Part shown: in pieces, positions 57,352-64,000 of the stretch
Numbering within the stretch: position 1 is the first letter of the stretch
Layout: each line of letters begins with the position of its first letter
From: Paenibacillus sp. HB172176
GTDB taxonomy: Bacteria; Bacillota; Bacilli; Paenibacillales; Paenibacillaceae
Length of the DNA stretch: 64,000 bases
Assembly: GCF_011947265.1 (NCBI RefSeq)
Contig: NZ_JAATHD010000018.1
Coordinates: forward strand, 62,001 to 126,000
Direction of reading: 5' to 3'
Program-made: the position numbers and the translations under genes
The notes under the pieces: generated by a model
The model's database searches: none
The model's input: only the letters and a program-made list of their open reading frames with translations
Told to the model about the DNA's origin: nothing

Positions 57352-57555
57352 CTAGCCGAAGAAGAAATCAAGGATGTTCGAGCCTGCCGAAGCTTGTTTA
57401 TTGTAAAATTCCGAATAGCCGCAATTATCGCAAGAAACGACGACAAACTGATTGTTTTGAATATCGAACATTTTGGAGAGACCGGTGCCTGTCATGGCAA
57501 CCTCCTTCGTGCTGGCATCCTGACATCCGCATTTCACGCATCCATTTCCGCTCAT
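57352..57555 (-). CDS. Small zinc-ribbon protein (DUF2082-like)
   Basis: 67 residues. Four or more Cys form a zinc ribbon: CVKCGC near residue 6 and CDNC near 42, separated by MFDIQNNQFVVVSC. The C terminus NKQASAGSNILDFFFG matches the tail of the DUF2082 nucleic-acid-binding zinc-ribbon group. AAGGAGTGATGAAGA precedes the ATG, and a strong terminator follows. Cellular role unknown. Confidence 0.75.
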   Translation of the reverse strand: MSGNGCVKCGCQDASTKEVAMTGTGLSKMFDIQNNQFVVVSCDNCGYSEFYNKQASAGSNILDFFFG

Positions 57556-57668
57556 TCTTCATCACTCCTTCAAGGGTATAACCCCTTATACGTCTCCACC
57601 TTCAGGAAGGTTGCATAGGGCAACTATATGGCAGCGAGGTTAATCGTCCTTCTTGTTGCTCTGCTGCT

Positions 57669-58511
57669 CTCACAGCTGCCGGTATTGCCACATGCCTATT
57701 CATAAGCATCGATGCGACGCTGAAGGCGCTTAATGCCAAGGTACCTGCTGAAGAGCTTAATCGGATTAAGGGTCAGTATCATAGCTTGGCGACAAAGGTG
57801 AAAGAGTATTATGGCGTGGAGCTTCCTTCTCCTTATGAGGTATTCTGCAATCCCGCTCCGCTGACGATTGTTTATACGGTTAAGGATTTTCAGCCGGAAG
57901 GTGATTCATTCGACGATTCTTGCAAATTCGTCGGTCCTTCAATTGCGCCACGAGCAGCGCAGACGAGCTTTGATTTTACTGTACTGGAAGGGAAGAGCGT
58001 CATCTATTTAACGCTCGGCACGGTGTTCAATCAAGCGGTCGCCTTCTATAAGGAATGCTTCGAGGCGTTCGGGGATACGGAGCATATCGTCGTCATGTCG
58101 GTCGGTTCGAGAACGCAGCTTAATGAGCTGGGAAAAATTACCGGAAACTTCATCGTTGAACATTATGTTCCGCAGATGGAAGTACTGTCCCACGCTCGAT
58201 TGTTCATTACGCATGGCGGCATGAACAGTACACATGAGGGCCTCTATTACGGTGTGCCGCTTGTTGTCATTCCCCAAAGTGCCGATCAGCCGGTCATTGC
58301 TCGGCAAGTCGTCCGCTCCGGGGCAGGCGTTTCCTTGCAAATGCAGGATGTGAACGCAGCGCTGCTGCGAGAAACGGCTGATCATGTGTTGGGGCACGTC
58401 TCCTTCAAGACAATAGCTATGGCTATGAGTGAATCGCTGAGGCGGGCGGGCGGTTACAGGCAGTCGGCGGAGGCGATTATCGAATTTCGAAATCGCTATG
58501 CGGCTGGTTGA
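57669..58511 (+). pseudogene. Macrolide-type glycosyltransferase remnant (N-terminal half missing)
   Basis: Encodes the second half of an MGT-family UDP-glycosyltransferase: KDFQPEGDSFDDSCKFVGPSI, VIYLTLGTVFNQ and the UDPGT signature THGGMNSTHEGLYYGVP followed by IPQSADQP. The donor-binding domain is intact. Similarity appears to start around 57669 (LTAAGIATCLF), but the first ~130 residues of the acceptor domain are missing. The frame closes at a stop near 57579 and has no start with a ribosome binding site (TTG 57786 is the first possible one). Interpreted as a 5'-truncated gene; a short active protein cannot be excluded. Confidence 0.65.
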
Positions 58512-58563
58512 GTTGGCTGGCGCAGGTTCGCAGAGCTGCTGGCTCGATTCTGTGCGTTTCGCC

Positions 58564-58800
58564 AGCTGCAACACTGGTTTTCAGCGTTACAGAGAAAATT
58601 CTGCGTGTTTCGCGGGCTGCAGTGTTGGTTTTCAGCGCTACAGGGCCGCTTACGCGGACTTCGCTAGCCGCAGCGCTGATTTCCAGCGCTACAGAGCCGA
58701 TTCTGTGTGTTTCGCGGGCTACAGCGCTGGTTTCCAGCGCTACAGGTTCACTTCCCCAGGCTTCGCCGACTGCAGCGCTGGTTTTCAACTCTACAGAGTA
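58564..58800. repeat. Tandem repeat, exact 51 bp period, about five units
   Basis: The word CAGCG(C/T)TACAG recurs at 58582, 58633, 58684 and 58735, with a diverged copy at 58786, always 51 bases apart. Each unit holds an imperfect palindrome CTGCAGCGCTG-GTTTT-CAGCGCTACAG. Since 51 is divisible by three, several frames stay open across it, but no start, ribosome site or domain supports coding. It fills the 303-base gap between the glycosyltransferase remnant and the DUF4255 stop. Confidence 0.82.
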
Positions 58801-58814
58801 TACTTCACTCGCAG

Positions 58815-59384
58815 TTACTTCTCCCGCACTGTAATCCTTCTCTCCTTGACGCGGGAGACCGGCTTCACGCGGTTCGAGTCCAGCATGACCGGGCCGAGTC
58901 GGTACGCGAGGGATAGCTTGTACGGCGTATCACCGAATTGCCAGAGACGCATCATCTCTTCCATGCTGTATTGAATCGGCGTAATGCGAAGATCCGCGCC
59001 GGACTCCGCCAACGTACCTTCCAGCGCCGACCCCCGCATAATGCTATTGTCGTACAACACTTCAGCCACCTTGCCGAGGAGACGGTGCTCATCCAAGGTC
59101 CGCGTCAGCCGATCGGCAGTGGAGTGCGCGGTGATAAGACATTCCAGGTCCATCGCCCGCGGCGGATACTTCATCACGTCGCCTTCCACAATCATATCAT
59201 TTCGCCGCGAATCCGCATTGTCGCGCACCGAGCATATGTAGATCGATATGATCAAATCTCCCTTGTCAGCCGGATTGGCCATGCCAATCAACTCTTGCTG
59301 CGGCACCATGTCCGGCGCCAGCTCCTCACGCAGAAGCCTCAGCAGGCTTGCGCCCGCATCCGCAATAATCGTATAGCTTCCCAT
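58815..59384 (-). CDS. DUF4255 (Pvc16-type) contractile injection system protein
   Basis: 189 residues, soluble. N-terminal SYTIIADAGASLLRLLREEL, central GDLIISIYICSVRDNADSRRND and a C-terminal LSLAYRLGPVMLDSN match DUF4255 proteins, the tail-terminator/cap-like component of extracellular contractile injection systems (Pvc16/Afp16). AGGTGGAGGGAACG lies close upstream of the ATG. On the same strand 344 bases upstream is a Pvc15-like ATPase, but no sheath, tube or baseplate gene is present in the window. Flanked on both sides by tandem repeats (51 bp and 37 bp periods). Confidence 0.75.
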   Translation of the reverse strand: MGSYTIIADAGASLLRLLREELAPDMVPQQELIGMANPADKGDLIISIYICSVRDNADSRRNDMIVEGDVMKYPPRAMDLECLITAHSTADRLTRTLDEHRLLGKVAEVLYDNSIMRGSALEGTLAESGADLRITPIQYSMEEMMRLWQFGDTPYKLSLAYRLGPVMLDSNRVKPVSRVKERRITVREK

Positions 59385-59547
59385 TTATACGTTCCCTCCA
59401 CCTGGCATTAGTTGAAGGGAGGCCTCCAAGAACGCCAGAATTTTATTCGTCCAACCATTTGGAGCAGTTTAAACCTCTGAGATATTTTATAAGAAAATCT
59501 TAATCGAGGTTTTTGAAGATGAGCGACTGCATTTAAAGGTAGATTTT

Positions 59548-59573
59548 AAAGATGCAAATATCTGCATCTTTTT
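59548..59573. terminator. Hairpin between the ATPase and DUF4255 genes
   Basis: AAAGATGCA, loop AATATC, TGCATCTTT, followed by TT on the plus strand and AAAATC on the minus strand. The minus-strand T-run is short, so termination between the two injection-system genes would be partial. Confidence 0.45.
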
Positions 59574-59616
59574 GCTGTGAAGCAGTGGGTTAAGGATAAA
59601 TTCCTGTATATTTGCA

Positions 59617-59745
59617 GCAATTTCAAATTCTACAGTCGGAATTCTCTAATTAAGTTAGTCGCTGCACAGCTGCCGTGATGCATCAGTCGAGTTAGTCACT
59701 GTTCTGCAGCCGGAATTCGCCAGCCGAGCTAGTCGCTGTAAGGCG
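59617..59745. repeat. Tandem repeat, 37 bp period, about three units
   Basis: The word G(T/C)TAGTC(G/A)CTG recurs at 59654, 59691 and 59728, exactly 37 apart. Upstream CTACAGTCGGAATTC and CTGCAGCCGGAATTC are also paired. The array runs into the last codons of the ATPase gene (stop at 59729). Confidence 0.7.
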
Positions 59746-62005
59746 CGAAGGTGCTTCGCATCGGAATCTGGCCCAGCTTCTGAAGCTCCGCCCGCGCCGC
59801 GCGAACCATATGCTTCATCGCGATCGGCCTCTGCTCCCCAGCCGCGAGAAAGGCGGCAGCAAGCACGATATTTTTGATATGCCCGCCTGACAGATCAACG
59901 CGCTGAGCGAGAAACGGAATATCCAGGTCCTCGTCGCGCGGGGCCCCGGCAGGAAGCAGCGATTCGAATATTCTTGCGCGATCCTCCGCGTTCGGGAATG
60001 GAAATTTGACGATTGCGCTCATTCGCCGCAGCAGCGCTTCATCCAGATTTTGCATCAGATTAGTAGCCAGGATCGTAACGCCGTCATACGCTTCGATCAA
60101 TTGAAGCAAATACGCCGCTTCCATGTTCGCGTAGCGGTCATGCGCGTCCTTCACTTCCGTCCGCTTGCCGAACAACGCATCCCCCTCGTCGAAGAACAGA
60201 ATGGCGCTGCTCTGCCGCGCTTCCTCGAACAGCTCGCGAAGCCGCTGCTCCGTCTCGCCGATATACTTGCTTACGATGCGGGAGAGATCAACTCGGTACA
60301 GCTCAAGGCCCAGCTCTCCCGCCGCCACCTCGGCGGCCATCGTCTTCCCTGTGCCGGGAGGGCCGGCGAACAGCATATGGGCGCCCGTTCCGTATGACAG
60401 CTTGCTGCCAAAGCCCCATTCCCCGAATACCTTCTCGCGAAGGATGTAACGGCTGCACGCCTCTTGCAGCAGCGACTTCGACTCCGCCGGAAGAATGAGA
60501 TCCGCCCAGCCCCTGCGCGGCTCGATCGCAACGGCATGCTGCGCCAGACGATGGCGAAACTGGCCTCGAGCGGCCTTCGCCAAATCGGCCTTGCCCGGCC
60601 AGTAGGCCCCCCGTCCGCTTGCATGGACAATCGCCTGCTTCCAAGCCGATGAAATCTGCCCTGGCGTGAGGTGGAATTGCTCTGCGAGCTCCGCCCCAAT
60701 CAAGGCGTAATCGGGCGGACCGGAAGCTTGCGAGATCGCCTCGCGAACCAACGCTTCCCCGCTCTCTCGCCCAAGCTCCGCCACAGCTTCGCCGCCGCTC
60801 GCCGCTGCGCGCAGCCGCTCCAGCTCCGCCGCATGCCGCCGCCACAGCATGGCGCGTTCGGCAGCCGCGGGCAGCGGAAGTTCCGCGCTCCAGTACGCGG
60901 CTTGCTCCGGCAGCGGAAGATCGCCGATCGCTCTGCGCTCCGTCGACAGCCAGCCAATGAGCGGATTGCGCGCTTGCGCCGCATAAGCTTGAAGCGTCGA
61001 CACAAGCAGCTCTCTCGGAAGCCGCTCCCTCCATGCGCTGTCCGATTCTGCCAGCGCAATCGCCGCATCCGTCAGCAGCGCCTCGCGGACAACGCCGCCG
61101 AGCAGGCTGCGCAGCTGCTCCTCGCCCTGCGGCAGCGCGGCGAGGGAGACGACTAGCAATCGCCGTCCGTCCCTCGCGGCGATGCGATGCCAAAGCTCGC
61201 GCTTGCCGCTGCCGCGAGCGCCCCACAATCCGATGACCGGCAGGCTGTCCTGCGGCCACTCGTCTACAACACGCCGGACGGCTGCCTCTGCCTCCGACAG
61301 CCCTTCCCATGCCAGCTTCGATGCGTCCCCTGGTTCTCTCGCCTCTACGCAATCGGCCAGTCGCCCGTCAAGCAGTTCCGTACCAAGCAAGAAGCTGACC
61401 ACGCGATGATCCAGGATCAACGGCGATCGAAGGCTTAGCGTTGCAGCTCCGCCGTCCGAAGGCTGCAGCAGCCAGCGCCGCAGCTTGCCGTCTTGCTCAA
61501 GCAGCCCCCGGCCCAAACGCCAATCCTCGGCTCCATCGCCAAGCAGCCTTAAGGCCAGATTGACCGTGGCGTGCTTTGCAGTCGCATCATCATTCAGATA
61601 GGCGTACCACTTCTCGAATTTGCGGTCGAGCTCAACCGCAAGGCAGAGCAGCACGCAGCGATACTCCCACACCGTTAGACGGAACGCCTCAGCCAGCTTG
61701 GGCAGCGGCAGCTCGGATCCGCGATGCGCGCGTTCGCGAATCCGCTCCTCCGTCTCCTTGCGAAACGCCGAATACGCCTGCCATGCGCGAAGCGCTTGCT
61801 CGTTCTCCGAGGGATCCGCCGCGAGCAGCTCGTCCCGGTCAATCATCATTCCCTTGTAAGCCGCCAGCGGATCGTTAAGCGGATCATCGCCGCTAATGTC
61901 CAGAAGCGTACGCAGGCCCGCCTCCAGCCATGCCATCTCGTCCCGAATATGCTCTGCCGCCCCGTACACGCCAAGAGCACTGCTCGAACTGCTCATCCCC
62001 GCCAT
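59729..62005 (-). CDS. AAA+ ATPase, Pvc15-like (contractile injection system)
   Basis: 758 residues. The N-terminal ~220 residues are the WYAYLNDD-type domain seen in injection-system ATPases (LRTLLDISGDDPL; VWEYRCVLLCLAVELDRKFEKWY in two blocks). A degenerate first ATPase module (~245-400) has GLWGARGSGKRELW as Walker A. The second AAA module (~510-740) is complete: Walker A AGPPGTGKT near residue 550, Walker B AILFFDEGDALFG near 605, sensor 1 ILATN, and the arginine-finger region DEALLRRM. Homologues (Pvc15/Afp15) help assemble or load extracellular contractile injection systems. GAGAGCTGGGAG precedes the ATG; ATG 61996 is an alternative. The only partner seen is the DUF4255 gene. Confidence 0.82.
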   Translation of the reverse strand: MAGMSSSSSALGVYGAAEHIRDEMAWLEAGLRTLLDISGDDPLNDPLAAYKGMMIDRDELLAADPSENEQALRAWQAYSAFRKETEERIRERAHRGSELPLPKLAEAFRLTVWEYRCVLLCLAVELDRKFEKWYAYLNDDATAKHATVNLALRLLGDGAEDWRLGRGLLEQDGKLRRWLLQPSDGGAATLSLRSPLILDHRVVSFLLGTELLDGRLADCVEAREPGDASKLAWEGLSEAEAAVRRVVDEWPQDSLPVIGLWGARGSGKRELWHRIAARDGRRLLVVSLAALPQGEEQLRSLLGGVVREALLTDAAIALAESDSAWRERLPRELLVSTLQAYAAQARNPLIGWLSTERRAIGDLPLPEQAAYWSAELPLPAAAERAMLWRRHAAELERLRAAASGGEAVAELGRESGEALVREAISQASGPPDYALIGAELAEQFHLTPGQISSAWKQAIVHASGRGAYWPGKADLAKAARGQFRHRLAQHAVAIEPRRGWADLILPAESKSLLQEACSRYILREKVFGEWGFGSKLSYGTGAHMLFAGPPGTGKTMAAEVAAGELGLELYRVDLSRIVSKYIGETEQRLRELFEEARQSSAILFFDEGDALFGKRTEVKDAHDRYANMEAAYLLQLIEAYDGVTILATNLMQNLDEALLRRMSAIVKFPFPNAEDRARIFESLLPAGAPRDEDLDIPFLAQRVDLSGGHIKNIVLAAAFLAAGEQRPIAMKHMVRAARAELQKLGQIPMRSTFAPYSD

Positions 62006-62142
62006 CTCCCAGCTCTCATTTATATGCTTGCATTATAGCATAATTCCCGCGCGGAATATGCCCTGATTTGACAGCAATAGACAGCATTTGACGCCTTCTT
62101 GCGAATTCGCGCCGGCAGCCTGCCGCAGCCCGGAACGCTCCA

Positions 62143-63060
62143 TTAAATGACAAACTCCTCCGTACTCGCAGAAGCGTTCCGCATCGCCTTCATATCCTGC
62201 AGCGGAGGCAGGCCGAACAACCTGCGATACTCCCGATTGAATTGCGACGGACTTTCGTACCCGACCTCCAAAGCCGCCGCCGTCGCTCCCGCAAGACCGC
62301 CCAGCATGAGACGTCTGGCTTCCTGCAAACGCAATTGCTTCTGATATTGCAGCGGCCCCATTGTCGTAACCGCCTTGAACTTATGATGCAAGCCGGACAC
62401 GCTCATGCTGCATGCCTTCGCAAGCTCCTCCACCGTGAACGCATCCGCATAATGCTCCTTAATCCATCGTATCGCCTTTCCCACACCGTTCGCGCTTTGA
62501 TCGAAGAGCGCTCGCTGCAGGAACAAATGCCCGTAATCTCCAACCAACAGGTTGAAAATCATCTCCTTCTTGATCAGGTCGGATAGGAACCGAATTTCCT
62601 CCGAAGGTCTCCCCCCGAGCTTCAACAGCCGCTCGAACCCGCTGAGCAAAACATCGTCTGATCGCCCCACGAACGCTCCTGCGCTCAAGTCTCCCGCCTT
62701 CGCCGTCATGTCGATGCCTCCCTCCATAATGACAGAAGCAATTTCTTGCGTTGTGAAATCAATCCGCAATCCAATATAAGGCGCCTCTTGCGACGCGCCG
62801 ACGATTTCAGAGGATGCAGGCAGGTCGATCATCGACGCCAAATAATCGCCAGCTGCATAATGATAAATCTCCCCGCCTAAATAAAGCTTCTTCTCACCCT
62901 GTAGAATCAGGCAAAAAGAAGGAGTCAAGACTCCCTGATGCCGCTTCGACTCCCGGCTGCTTCTAACAATCGTAAGAAACGGAACGGGAGTCGGCGTCCT
63001 TCCTTCCTCCCGTGTTATGCCTTCACTCAAATAACCGAGCTTTTCTAAATAACCTCCCAT
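62143..63060 (-). CDS. AraC-family regulator with AraC_N cupin domain
   Basis: 305 residues. N-terminal AraC_N-type domain (~25-180): TPSFCLILQGEKKLYLGGEIYHY in two blocks, FCLILQGEKKLYLGG and YHYAAGDYL. C-terminal double helix-turn-helix (~195-295) has VEELAKACSMSVSGLHHKFK and GYESPSQFNREYRRLFG. Divergent from the MFS exporter at 63291, which it probably regulates. Its own promoter is TTGCAA-16-TATAAT. Confidence 0.87.
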   Translation of the reverse strand: MGGYLEKLGYLSEGITREEGRTPTPVPFLTIVRSSRESKRHQGVLTPSFCLILQGEKKLYLGGEIYHYAAGDYLASMIDLPASSEIVGASQEAPYIGLRIDFTTQEIASVIMEGGIDMTAKAGDLSAGAFVGRSDDVLLSGFERLLKLGGRPSEEIRFLSDLIKKEMIFNLLVGDYGHLFLQRALFDQSANGVGKAIRWIKEHYADAFTVEELAKACSMSVSGLHHKFKAVTTMGPLQYQKQLRLQEARRLMLGGLAGATAAALEVGYESPSQFNREYRRLFGLPPLQDMKAMRNASASTEEFVI

Positions 63061-63129
63061 TCTACAGCCCTGCTTCCCCGTTCGAATCTGCTCTGCTTCA
63101 TCATGAGCATCTCCCCCTTCCCAATCTGA

Positions 63130-63157
63130 ATTATAACGTTAAGAAAGCGAATTGCAA
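63130..63157 (-). promoter_or_regulatory. Promoter of the AraC-family gene
   Basis: Minus strand TTGCAA (63152-63157), 16-base spacer, perfect TATAAT (63130-63135). Lies in the 230-base divergent gap 63061-63290. Confidence 0.55.
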
Positions 63158-63290
63158 TACATCCTTCTAACATGATTAGTTTTGCAGAATCAGGCAATTA
63201 ATATGCAGGAACAATCTACTTCCCGTCTTCGCTGTCATTCATAATGAGAAGCAGAACACCACCACAACTTGAACGAAGAGAGGAACATAC

Positions 63291-64000
63291 ATGATGCACA
63301 CATCAAAATGGAACCTATTAGCCATTATCATCGTTTGTCAACTGCTCGTCGTGCTCGACGCCTCCATTATGGTCACTTCCATGCCTCAAATCGGCCGATC
63401 GCTGCATATGTCGACCACAGCATTAACCTGGGTGCAGAACAGCTATATTCTCGCTTTCGGAGGCTTCCTGCTGCTAGGCGCTCGGGCCGGAGATCTCCTT
63501 GGCCGCCGCAGCATTCTTCTTGCGGGCATCGGCCTGTTCGCGCTTGCCTCCATGCTGGCGGGACTCGCGCCAACCGCTGCATTCTTGCTTGTCTCCCGTG
63601 CCGTGCAAGGCTTTGCAGCGGCCTTCACAACGCCTGCAGCACTTGCCTTCCTATCTGTGAGCTTCACAGAGATCAAGGAACGCTCCAAAGCGCTCGCCAT
63701 CTATAGCGCCGTTTCCGCGGCGGGCGGCAGCATAGGCCTTTTGCTAGGCGGTATCTTCACCGACTTCATCTCCTGGCGTCTAGGTATGTTCATTAACGTT
63801 CCAATCGGCCTCACCTTGCTGTTCATGGTTGGGCGCCATGTGCCCCGGACAGCCGCAAGAGCGGGAAGCTTCGATCTATGGGGAGCCGTCACCTCCGTCA
63901 TCGGTATGACCTCGTTGATCTATGGCTTTGTCCAAGCCTCGGATAATGGCTGGAGCAATGCCATCACCCTCGCAGCACTTGCGGGAGGCGCTCTCTCCAT
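63291..64000 (+). CDS. MFS transporter, DHA2 type (partial, runs off the window)
   Basis: The first 236 codons are present and the frame continues past the right edge. TM1 signature CQLLVVLDASIMVTSMPQI (residues ~15-33, the DHA2 D1-type motif), loop motif GDLLGRRSILLAG, and the antiporter region AVSAAGGSIGLLLGGIFTDF near residue 140, shown as two blocks. AGAGAGG lies seven bases before the ATG. Likely a 14-helix drug or metabolite exporter controlled by the divergent AraC-type regulator. Confidence 0.88.
   Translation, partial: MMHTSKWNLLAIIIVCQLLVVLDASIMVTSMPQIGRSLHMSTTALTWVQNSYILAFGGFLLLGARAGDLLGRRSILLAGIGLFALASMLAGLAPTAAFLLVSRAVQGFAAAFTTPAALAFLSVSFTEIKERSKALAIYSAVSAAGGSIGLLLGGIFTDFISWRLGMFINVPIGLTLLFMVGRHVPRTAARAGSFDLWGAVTSVIGMTSLIYGFVQASDNGWSNAITLAALAGGALS

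Noticed and set aside
58498-58974. Protein with 17-residue GFQRYR repeats encoded in the 51 bp array
   Set aside because: Frame is open only because 51 is divisible by three; three other frames are open too, it overlaps DUF4255 on the other strand, and it has no ribosome binding site.
60303-61352. 349-codon frame overlapping the Pvc15-like ATPase in another frame on the same strand
   Set aside because: Arg/Ala/Gly-rich composition typical of an out-of-frame reading of GC-rich DNA; the ATPase frame has Walker motifs.

Overview
The window looks like chromosomal DNA of a Gram-positive Firmicute of the family Paenibacillaceae (Paenibacillus, Cohnella or a close relative). Evidence: strong AGGAGG-type ribosome binding sites with frequent GTG and TTG starts, several lipoprotein sugar-binding proteins paired with LplB/LplC-type permeases, YesM/YesN-type two-component genes, S-layer homology (SLH) anchoring, very large modular secreted carbohydrate-active enzymes and moderately high GC. 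No rRNA, tRNA, CRISPR array or intact transposase was seen.

Layout. (1) 1-6.6 kb: end of an FAD monooxygenase overlapping a membrane-anchored multicopper oxidase, a Uma2 protein, a drug-efflux MFS divergent from an MmyB-like regulator, and a methyltransferase. (2) 6.6-18 kb: a probable beta-1,3-glucan locus with a secreted modular GH16, a YesN/YesM two-component pair, an ABC importer (binding protein plus two permeases) and a divergent GH16 without a signal peptide. (3) 18-23.8 kb: an autoregulated LacI repressor and a four-gene operon (Gfo/Idh/MocA dehydrogenase, two permeases, binding protein) whose promoters share the same palindromic operators. (4) 24-27.3 kb: malate:quinone oxidoreductase, a LURP-one-like protein and a second Uma2. 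(5) 27.8-45.8 kb: an acidic-polysaccharide locus with GH88 unsaturated glucuronyl hydrolase, membrane-bound AraC regulator, GH78 alpha-L-rhamnosidase, an ABC importer, a 1658-residue PL8 lyase carrying cohesin-like, FIVAR and dockerin-like modules, and an SLH protein with its own cohesin-like module. (6) 46-50.7 kb: HAD phosphatase, PQQ-type sugar dehydrogenase, third Uma2, a stalk-domain protein, a small membrane protein and a methyltransferase remnant. (7) 50.7-57 kb: two divergent efflux operons, PadR-DUF1048-DUF1048-ABC and TetR-MMPL, separated by a DnaA-box-like cluster. (8) 57-64 kb: a zinc-ribbon protein, a glycosyltransferase remnant, two proteins typical of extracellular contractile injection systems (DUF4255 and a Pvc15-like ATPase) without the rest of such a system, and an AraC/MFS divergent pair.

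The three sugar importers lack an ATPase gene in the window, so they probably share one encoded elsewhere. The AraC-type regulator, GH88, GH78 and importer promoters share a GTGTATAT-containing motif, which suggests one regulon.

The least expected structure is a set of four intergenic arrays (about 15.0, 27.6, 31.7 and 38.8 kb). Each has 21-22 bp cores at exact 50 bp spacing, two or three in one orientation followed, 61-62 bp later, by two in the opposite orientation. Core sequences differ between arrays in two subfamilies, while the spacing is fixed. Other tandem arrays (about 45, 41, 51 and 37 bp periods) lie at 38.4, 39.0, 58.6 and 59.6 kb. The other main candidates for something new are the cohesin/dockerin/SLH pair, the orphan injection-system genes and the DnaA-box cluster.
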